Source: Methanospirillum sp.
Lineage (GTDB): Archaea; Halobacteriota; Methanomicrobia; Methanomicrobiales; Methanospirillaceae
Reading direction: 5' to 3'
Length of the DNA stretch: 13,377 nucleotides
Assembly (NCBI GenBank): GCA_028695895.1
Contig: JAQVIE010000014.1
Coordinates: 1-13,377 of the forward strand
The first letter of the stretch is position 1; every line of letters starts with the position of its first letter. The notes beneath the pieces were generated by a model that made no database searches, was not told where the DNA came from, and saw only the letters and a program-made list of their open reading frames with translations. This document shows positions 5,852 to 11,220 of the stretch, piece by piece. The position numbers and the translations under genes were made by a program.

Positions 5852-7006
5852 ATGCACAGAAAGTTTGAAGTTGTTGTTGTTGGAGGCGGGCCGGCCGGAT
5901 CAACTGCTGCCCGAATCTGTGCAAAATCCGGTTTAAAAACATTACTTGTAGAGGAACAGGCACACCTGGGATATCCTGTGCAGTGTGCAGGGCTGCTCTC
6001 GAATAGTGCTTTTGCTGAATGTGAAGTCTCACAGTCATCTGTCCTTAATACCGTCTCAGGAGCAGATATACAGGCAGGAGATGCAACCTGTTCATTTGAT
6101 GCCGGTAAAACAATGGCATATGTGGTAGACAGAGGAGCCATGGATCATGAGATGGGAAGAATTGCAGCTGATAATGGTGCATATATCAGGTTGAAGACGA
6201 TTGCATCAGGCATTTCGCGCACATCAAGAACTCTTCATCTTAAAGGAATAAATGGTCCGGAAGAAATAAACTATTCGATGCTTATTGCCGCTGATGGTCC
6301 GCGCAGCTCAATCAGCAGAATGATAGGTATTCCGCGGGCACAATTTTACCTGTCCGGGCTTCAATGTGATGTTAAATACTCAGTTCCTACTGATCATGTT
6401 CAGGTATATCCCAACGCTTCCCCGGAATTTTTCGGATGGATAATACCAATACATCCTGAACGGGCGCGTATTGGACTTTGTGGCATAAATAATGTGAAAA
6501 AATGTTTTTCTGAATTTATTCAACCTTTTAAAAATCAGACTACCCACCTGGTTAGTGGAACAATACCTCTTGGAACTTTAAAGAGGACATACGATGACCG
6601 GATTCTTATTGCAGGTGATGCTGCGGCAATGGCAAAGCCCACCTCCGGAGGTGGGGTATATATGGGCATTTGTGCTGCACGTCATGCCGCACAAGTAGCG
6701 ATTAACTCAATAGAAAACGATGATTTTAGTTCTGTAGCAATGGCTTCATATGAGTCGGCCTGGAAAAAAGATTTTGGTAATGAAATTATGCGTGGACTGC
6801 AGCTTTTTAAAATAAGGCAGAAGATTTCACAAAAAGATATGGAACACCTCATCAGGATCCTGGCACTCCCGGATATGAAAGAAGTTATAACAAAAAAGGG
6901 TGATATGGATCGTCCTTCAACTCTAATCAAGGCACTCCTCACCCATCCCAGGATGATTCCTGCTCATTACCTAATTGGTAAAGCCTGGATAAAATCAATG
7001 TTATGA
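5852..7006 (+). CDS. Geranylgeranyl reductase family FAD-dependent oxidoreductase (ether-lipid saturation)
   Basis: Members of this family reduce the double bonds of geranylgeranyl chains in archaeal membrane lipids, using FAD. The 384-residue protein begins with the dinucleotide-binding strand V-V-V-V-G-G-G-P-A-G-S (7-17) and E34-E35 at the end of the second strand. It continues with P-V-Q-C-A-G (42-47), D-R (93-94), A-A-D-G-P-R-S-S (146-153), F-F-G-W-I-I-P (193-199), which matches the family's aromatic substrate-side motif, and G-D-A-A-A-M-A-K-P-T-S-G-G-G (255-268), the second FAD motif. Length agrees with the family. Methanogens carry several paralogues, so whether this one acts on phospholipids or on quinone-like or other isoprenoids is not decided here. 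It probably shares a message with the small gene 40 bp downstream. Confidence 0.92.
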   Translation: MHRKFEVVVVGGGPAGSTAARICAKSGLKTLLVEEQAHLGYPVQCAGLLSNSAFAECEVSQSSVLNTVSGADIQAGDATCSFDAGKTMAYVVDRGAMDHEMGRIAADNGAYIRLKTIASGISRTSRTLHLKGINGPEEINYSMLIAADGPRSSISRMIGIPRAQFYLSGLQCDVKYSVPTDHVQVYPNASPEFFGWIIPIHPERARIGLCGINNVKKCFSEFIQPFKNQTTHLVSGTIPLGTLKRTYDDRILIAGDAAAMAKPTSGGGVYMGICAARHAAQVAINSIENDDFSSVAMASYESAWKKDFGNEIMRGLQLFKIRQKISQKDMEHLIRILALPDMKEVITKKGDMDRPSTLIKALLTHPRMIPAHYLIGKAWIKSML

Positions 7007-7046
7007 ATATGCAACCTTGATATCTTTGCTTCTCAATATAAAAGGT

Positions 7047-7376
7047 ATGGCAACAAATGTTCCATCCAGTAGATTTGGCCGTGGATTTATCATAAATATT
7101 ACCCATTTGAAAGTAAAATTTTCTCTTCCCCCTGATCAGGCCTGGTACGGTGCCCAGGATTATTTTACAGAATTCAAAATCCCTGAAATGTTTAAAGGAA
7201 CAGAAGTCGAACAACTGGCTGATATGTTAAGACAAAAAGTGGTCTGGCATCAGGCCGGTGGGCCGGTCGACAAAGAGACATATCAGGATGTTAAAAGAAT
7301 GTTAAACCGGCTGGTTGTTGCAATAGATAAGGAACTTGGTATTCCTGATGCAGATATCGGTAAATATCATGCATAA
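7047..7376 (+). CDS. Small soluble protein of unknown function after the geranylgeranyl reductase
   Basis: With ATG 7047 the protein has 109 residues. A longer frame begins with TTG at 7017, but its 10 extra residues are hydrophobic and add nothing recognisable, whereas the ATG is preceded by AAAGGT. It has no signal peptide, membrane segment or cysteine. It opens with a short basic N-terminus (RFGRGF) and a beta-like stretch (IINITHLKVKF), followed by F-S-L-P-P-D-Q-A-W-Y-G-A-Q-D-Y-F, then helices with V-V-W-H-Q, and ends G-I-P-D-A-D-I-G-K-Y-H-A. I do not recognise the family. Ordered hydrophobic periodicity and a normal composition argue for a real gene. It lies 40 bp after the reductase on the same strand and stops 2 bp from the convergent TPR gene. 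Confidence 0.8.
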   Translation: MATNVPSSRFGRGFIINITHLKVKFSLPPDQAWYGAQDYFTEFKIPEMFKGTEVEQLADMLRQKVVWHQAGGPVDKETYQDVKRMLNRLVVAIDKELGIPDADIGKYHA

Positions 7377-7378
7377 AG

Positions 7379-8740
7379 TTAAAACCCCAGTAAACTTCTG
7401 ATAGTGCTTATAGCCCCCCCGATGGTATCACCATCTTTAAACTGAATATTTGCAAGAGCATCGTAAAGTTCAGCTTTTTCACCCTGATACTCCAACCCTT
7501 TCAATAAAGATGAAATTGCATCTTCTTTCTGTCCATAAAATGAGTAAATAAGTCCTTTATAGAGATATCCACGGGCATAATCCGGTTCAAGTTCCAATGC
7601 CTTGTTTATATACTTCATCGCCTCCAGATAGTCACCGAGCAGGCCGGTGGTATATCCATATGAAGCAAGTACTTCAGGGTCATTTGGAAGGAAATCCATT
7701 GCACGTTTATAAGCATCACGGGCACTTTCTATCCGTTTAATTTTTATTGCTGAATATCCTTTTTTTTTCCAGCCTTCGCCATAATCAGGAGTGATAGCCA
7801 GAATTTGATCATACAGATCAATGGTATCCTGGTACCTTTTTATTTTATAATTAATGACAGTAGTCCGTTCCCAGACTCCGGTATACCTGACATTACTTGC
7901 GATTGCAACATAATATGAATCCATAGGTTCCATATCCTTGGTAATCTGGGTATTTTTTGCTCCCTGGTAATACCAGAGTTCATTTTTTACCAGTGCATTA
8001 AACCCGCCGTCAAACGAGAAGAAAGCTTCTTTCCAGTTACGGTTATGATATTGTGCCTCACCTGAAATAAACCAGGATGGAACACAGGTAAGATCCATGT
8101 TTCGCGCAGTTTTGCCCATGGAAAGTGCTCCACCATAATCAGATTTTTTAAGATATGTATATCCTTTATTTGCAAAAATTTCAGGCTTACCTGGTTTTAG
8201 GGAAATTGCGCGATCAAATGCAGATTGAGCTTTGTCGTACTCCCCCATGTTATAATAGGTAACACCAAGGTTATTCCATGCTATTGCATAATCCGGATCT
8301 ATATTAGTCGCTTTTTGAAATGCCTGGATTGCTTCTTTAAACTCACCGGTTCTTGAAAGCGCGACTCCCTGAACATTATATTGGACTGGATCTCCGGAAT
8401 TTATAGATACAACTTTCTGAAATGCCTCAACTGCTTTATCAGGCTGGTCCAGATATCCCCAGGAACTTCCGATGAGATGCCAGGCAAAACTACATGAAGA
8501 GTCCACTTTCAGGCATTGTTCAGCGGCATTAATCGCTTCTGGATATTTTTTTTCATTAAAATAAATGAGTGAGCGAAATTCTAATGCAGTAAGATTATGA
8601 GGGTCAAGCGAAAGAACCAGGTCATTCTCCCTAATAAGTTCTTCCATTGTAAAGGTGTCAATCATCTGATTTTCTTCTTCCCCGTTAGTAGGAAAAGAAA
8701 TAAGTAAGATAATTAATAACACTGGGAGGATTGTTTTCAT
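7379..8740 (-). CDS. Secreted tetratricopeptide-repeat protein
   Basis: TPR proteins are scaffolds for protein-protein contacts. The start at 8740 (453 residues) is chosen over the longer frame at 8779 because it places a signal peptide at the very N-terminus (M-K-T-I-L, hydrophobic core, cleavage near NG before EEEN at about 20) and because GGGAGTGGTGA lies just upstream as a ribosome binding site. The mature part is made of about ten 34-residue TPR units; clear ones contain A-W-N-N-L-G-V-T-Y-Y-N-M-G-E-Y-D-K-A and G-Y-L-Y-K-G-L-I-Y-S-F-Y-G-Q. A middle region (about 225-275) departs from the repeat and may be a linker. The target is unknown; location outside the cell membrane is inferred from the signal. 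It is same-strand with nifB, 81 bp downstream of it. Confidence 0.92.
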   Translation of the reverse strand: MKTILPVLLIILLISFPTNGEEENQMIDTFTMEELIRENDLVLSLDPHNLTALEFRSLIYFNEKKYPEAINAAEQCLKVDSSCSFAWHLIGSSWGYLDQPDKAVEAFQKVVSINSGDPVQYNVQGVALSRTGEFKEAIQAFQKATNIDPDYAIAWNNLGVTYYNMGEYDKAQSAFDRAISLKPGKPEIFANKGYTYLKKSDYGGALSMGKTARNMDLTCVPSWFISGEAQYHNRNWKEAFFSFDGGFNALVKNELWYYQGAKNTQITKDMEPMDSYYVAIASNVRYTGVWERTTVINYKIKRYQDTIDLYDQILAITPDYGEGWKKKGYSAIKIKRIESARDAYKRAMDFLPNDPEVLASYGYTTGLLGDYLEAMKYINKALELEPDYARGYLYKGLIYSFYGQKEDAISSLLKGLEYQGEKAELYDALANIQFKDGDTIGGAISTIRSLLGF

Positions 8741-8821
8741 ATTCACCACTCCCATCTGATATGCTGGAAGGTTATGCAATATTGGAACTTGGGATTAAAA
8801 AAGTATGTGATAGGCAAATTT

Positions 8822-9721
8822 TTATGACTTTTTGCTCATGCAGGAATCAATATCTTTTCCAAGACAACCAACAGCATCAGACCTGCATCTCTGGCAATGA
8901 GACATCTGCCTCACATATGGCTTACATTTCTCCTGCATTGCAATCTTTTCCTCCATTGTCGGAGGAAGAATGTGGGCAAACTTAGCCTGTGCAATCAGAG
9001 GGATGATATTATGGATATAAACTCCCATTTCACTGATTTTTTTAGCAATATCTGGGATATGATGGTCATTTATTCCGGGTATATAAACGGTATTTATCTT
9101 AATAAGCATTTTTTTTGTGATTGCCATTTTTATACCTTCCAATTGCCGTGAGACCAGAATTTCTCCCATTTCACGACTGGAATAATAACGCTTTCCATTA
9201 TAATCGATATACTGGTAAATTTTTGCGGCGATTTCCGGATCTATCGCATTCATTGTTACAGTAATATTGGTAACTCCATATTTTTCAAGAAGATCAATCT
9301 TATCAGGAAGGAGAAGTCCATTCGTGCTTACACAAAGAATGAGGTGGGGATATTCTTCATGAACAAGCCGGAAAGTTTCAAAAGTTTCTTCATTGTCAAG
9401 AGGATCTCCAGGGCCTGCAATTCCTACTACTTTTATAAAGTGGTATTGTGAAATTATCTCTTTGACTTTTTCAAGTGCTTGCTTTGGTTTTAAAATCTCA
9501 CTTGTAACACCAGGGCGGCTTTCATTGACGCAATCAAATTTTCGAATACAGTAATTACATTGGACATTACATTTTGGGGCTACAGGAAGGTGGGCTCTTC
9601 CAAATGTATGACTTGCTTTTTCACTATAGCATGGGTGTTCCTGAATTTTTCTTATCTGGTCAGGATCCCATTTCACGACCTGACCATCAATATCTGTCTC
9701 CCGGTATGATTCTTCAGCCAT
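8822..9721 (-). CDS. nifB: NifB, radical SAM enzyme making the nitrogenase cofactor precursor (NifB-co)
   Basis: NifB joins two 4Fe-4S clusters and inserts a carbide from S-adenosylmethionine to form the 8Fe core of nitrogenase cofactors. The 299-residue protein is the short archaeal form without the NifX-like domain. Visible motifs: H29-P-C31-Y-S-E-K-A, radical SAM C51-x3-C55-x2-C58, then K-F-D-C64-V-N-E67-S-R-P-G, A-G-P-G-D-P-L at 102-108 for SAM binding, C130 in I-L-C-V-S-T-N-G, and the C-terminal C276-x2-C279 with C286. All expected cluster ligands of the RS, K1 and K2 sites appear intact. No other nif gene is in the window, so nitrogen fixation in this organism cannot be concluded. It lies 42 bp downstream of the small RHH-like gene and may share its promoter. 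Confidence 0.96.
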   Translation of the reverse strand: MAEESYRETDIDGQVVKWDPDQIRKIQEHPCYSEKASHTFGRAHLPVAPKCNVQCNYCIRKFDCVNESRPGVTSEILKPKQALEKVKEIISQYHFIKVVGIAGPGDPLDNEETFETFRLVHEEYPHLILCVSTNGLLLPDKIDLLEKYGVTNITVTMNAIDPEIAAKIYQYIDYNGKRYYSSREMGEILVSRQLEGIKMAITKKMLIKINTVYIPGINDHHIPDIAKKISEMGVYIHNIIPLIAQAKFAHILPPTMEEKIAMQEKCKPYVRQMSHCQRCRSDAVGCLGKDIDSCMSKKS

Positions 9722-9763
9722 GAATTACACATTATCTTTTTACCTATTAATACCGGTCGATTA

Positions 9764-9985
9764 TTATTTTTCATCTGAGGAAATTTCAGTATTGATCTGA
9801 CAAATGCTACATCGAAAACCGGTGTTTACAAGATTTTCCTTACTCCACCTGTTAAGGACATGGATAATGAGTTCTTCTTTTGTAATTTCCATCTCCTTTG
9901 CTACCAGGTCCAGAATTTTTCCAATATTTTGTGGAACAGATAATGTGATTTTCTCATCCAATTGAGGGAAATTTTTATTTTTCAT
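9764..9985 (-). CDS. Small ribbon-helix-helix-like protein with C-terminal C-x2-C, possible regulator
   Basis: The 73-residue protein has a stretch E-K-I-T-L-S-V-P (11-18) followed by two helices (about 19-32 and 35-48, I-T-K-E-E-L-I-I-H-V-L-N-R-W). This is the strand-helix-helix order of ribbon-helix-helix DNA-binding proteins. A tail after residue 55 carries C59-S-I-C62, a pair that could bind metal or sense redox state as a dimer. The RHH assignment rests on pattern only. Its TATA box and a short palindrome lie directly before the start, which would suit autoregulation. nifB follows 42 bp downstream on the same strand, and a thioredoxin-like gene diverges upstream. No ribosome binding site is seen; the message is probably leaderless. 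Confidence 0.72.
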   Translation of the reverse strand: MKNKNFPQLDEKITLSVPQNIGKILDLVAKEMEITKEELIIHVLNRWSKENLVNTGFRCSICQINTEISSDEK

Positions 9986-9997
9986 AACAGGGCTGTT
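9986..9997. promoter_or_regulatory. Palindrome AACAG-GG-CTGTT before the RHH-like gene, candidate operator
   Basis: A perfect 5-bp inverted repeat with a 2-bp centre sits directly before the start codon at 9985, inside the region covered by RNA polymerase at initiation. Binding here would block transcription. A single AACAG half-site also occurs at 10105-10109 between the TATA box and start of the divergent thioredoxin-like gene. Short arms mean it could arise by chance. Confidence 0.35.
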
Positions 9998-10002
9998 TTG
10001 CC

Positions 10003-10012
10003 TTTAAATATA
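10003..10012 (-). promoter_or_regulatory. TATA box of the RHH-like/nifB unit
   Basis: The minus strand reads TATATTTAAA, an excellent archaeal TATA match. Its centre lies about 22-25 bp before the ATG at 9985, predicting a leaderless transcript. Confidence 0.6.
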
Positions 10013-10040
10013 CATATAACCAGAGGTGAAATAAAAAAAT

Positions 10041-10059
10041 GCCTGCCAGCCTTCAGGCT
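10041..10059. repeat. Small GC-rich inverted repeat in the divergent promoter region
   Basis: In an otherwise AT-rich gap, GCCTG (10041-10045) pairs with CAGGC (10054-10058), and alternatively AGCCT (10048-10052) pairs with AGGCT (10055-10059) over TC. It lies between the two divergent TATA boxes, where an activator or repressor could bind. It is not followed by a T-run, so it is not a terminator. Confidence 0.3.
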
Positions 10060-10091
10060 TGATGAATTATTGACCTGTTGTATTACTAAAT

Positions 10092-10101
10092 AAATATATA
10101 T
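10092..10101 (+). promoter_or_regulatory. TATA box of the thioredoxin-like gene
   Basis: AAATATATAT is centred about 26 bp before the ATG at 10123, so transcription should begin at or within a base or two of the start codon. No Shine-Dalgarno sequence is present, in keeping with a leaderless message. Confidence 0.65.
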
Positions 10102-10122
10102 GATAACAGAAAAGGTCTACAC

Positions 10123-10515
10123 ATGGCTCAGGATATTTTAATTGATATTATCGATACAGATTGGGAAAAAACTGTTGAAAGAAATGAAAAACCTGTTTTT
10201 GTAATGTTTTACAGTCCTTCCTGTCCTCATTGTATCAGTATCATGCCGTCAGTGGAAGAACTTACCCGGGACTTTGGGACTGAGGTAATTTTTGTAAAAT
10301 TGAACCTTCTTCAGTATGACTATATTGGAGAGAGGTATGGTGTCATGTCAACCCCAAGTTTTTTCTTCTTTTGTGGAGGGAGACCAGTTCAAATTCGTGT
10401 TGGTGCAGTGTTTCCGCCAATGCTGAAAAAAATGGTTGAAGAGATGGTTACCCGTGGCGAAGAATGCCGTCTTGCGTCATCAGAATGGAAATACGAAATT
10501 ACCGGATACGGGTAA
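10123..10515 (+). CDS. Thioredoxin-like protein with C-P-H-C active site
   Basis: This 130-residue cytosolic protein has the thioredoxin fold: strand P-V-F-V-M-F-Y (24-30), active site C34-P-H-C37 at the start of a helix, a second strand V-I-F-V-K-L-N (55-61), and the cis-proline loop S-T-P78-S. C-P-H-C is the motif of DsbA and of several archaeal thioredoxin-like proteins, and usually gives a more oxidising pair than C-G-P-C. There is no signal peptide, so it should act inside the cell. Extra cysteines at 84 and 115, and about 15 extra residues after the fold, are not standard. It diverges from the RHH-like gene and its stop is 1 bp from the convergent Hsp20 stop. The partner is unknown. Confidence 0.9.
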   Translation: MAQDILIDIIDTDWEKTVERNEKPVFVMFYSPSCPHCISIMPSVEELTRDFGTEVIFVKLNLLQYDYIGERYGVMSTPSFFFFCGGRPVQIRVGAVFPPMLKKMVEEMVTRGEECRLASSEWKYEITGYG

Positions 10516-10516
10516 A

Positions 10517-11008
10517 CTATTCTGTATTTTCTTCCCCTGTCATATCTGGAACAAGTTCGGGAGAGTCAATTATTTCTTTAGTGATCTCCGGAGCCCTTGC
10601 AAGGTAAACCAGTTCAAGTACTCCATTTCTGAAAGATCTTATACACGAGGATTCTACTACCGGTGGCAATGGAGCAGAACTCCGGTACCTGGTTTTGCCA
10701 TCAAATCCAATGATGTGAAGGGTATTTTCCGCTATTGCCACGTTAATATGCTCATCAAACAATCCTCGCATTTCACAGGTTACAATGACCTGGTCATCCC
10801 ATTCAACTATCTCAATCGGAGGATGTTCAGCGTCATGACCTGGTCCGGACCCGCCAGAAAATGGAAATCCGGGAGGAAGATTCCCGGCCATTATAATATT
10901 GACGCCTATCATTCCAGGTCTCATCTGCCCACCAGCAAATGCCTGGGAGAGTATTTTTCGTAATATATCTTCCATATTTTTAAAATCTTCAGGTGAATTA
11001 TCTTTCAT
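10517..11008 (-). CDS. Hsp20/alpha-crystallin family small heat shock protein
   Basis: Small heat shock proteins hold unfolding proteins in soluble complexes without ATP. The 163-residue protein has a Gly/Pro-rich N-terminal arm (about 25-62, with N-L-P-P-G-F-P-F and G-G-S-G-P-G) and an alpha-crystallin domain at about 63-138. The domain runs P-P-I-E-I-V-E, V-I-V-T-C-E-M-R-G, I-N-V-A-I-A-E-N-T-L-H-I and ends with the hallmark F-R-N-G-V-L-E-L-V-Y. The acidic C-terminus lacks the usual I-x-I motif that links subunits, so assembly may differ. GGAG lies 8 bases before ATG 11008, a clear ribosome binding site. The CDC48 gene lies upstream on the same strand, 212 bp away, a plausible protein quality control neighbourhood. 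Confidence 0.85.
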   Translation of the reverse strand: MKDNSPEDFKNMEDILRKILSQAFAGGQMRPGMIGVNIIMAGNLPPGFPFSGGSGPGHDAEHPPIEIVEWDDQVIVTCEMRGLFDEHINVAIAENTLHIIGFDGKTRYRSSAPLPPVVESSCIRSFRNGVLELVYLARAPEITKEIIDSPELVPDMTGEENTE

Positions 11009-11220
11009 ATATATTTCTCCGTCAATTATTGGTTTTTATATCATATCAACTTCCCCTATATGGGTTTTAACAGAGGTAATCTTTCACATATTTTTCATAT
11101 GTCTGATTTAACAGTCGTACAGATTTCTCATTATAAATTTTCTGTTTTTTTGTTTGAAAATTTTTTAATGGATATTATAAGATCAAAGTTTTATTCCTGC
11201 TTTTTCTCCTAATAAAAATA
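11009..11220 (-). promoter_or_regulatory. AT-rich intergenic region with Hsp20 promoter and CDC48 terminator
   Basis: The 212-bp gap holds the CDC48 3' end and Hsp20 5' end. On the minus strand a T-rich TATTTTTATT follows the CDC48 stop and may terminate it. GATATAAAAACC (about 11031-11042) and ATGAAAAATATGTG (about 11087-11100) are TATA candidates for Hsp20. Because the ribosome binding site at 11017-11020 needs a leader, the farther one fits better. GGAG with 8-base spacing is the clearest Shine-Dalgarno site in the window. No heat shock operator could be named. Confidence 0.4.

Noticed and set aside
5767..6141. Upstream 125-codon extension of the pth2 frame
   Set aside because: It is antisense to the reductase gene's FAD-binding region, has low-complexity P/T/S/C composition, and no Pth2 has such an extension.
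7017..7046. TTG start for the 109-residue protein
   Set aside because: The ATG at 7047 has a better upstream context and the extra ten residues show no conserved-looking feature.
7411..7420. Run of C near the TPR gene 3' end as a possible frameshift site
   Set aside because: The TPR reading frame continues normally through it to a stop just before the neighbouring gene, so there is no sign of a frameshift.
8741..8779. 13-residue N-terminal extension of the TPR protein
   Set aside because: It would bury the signal peptide inside the protein and overlaps the ribosome binding site of the ATG at 8740.
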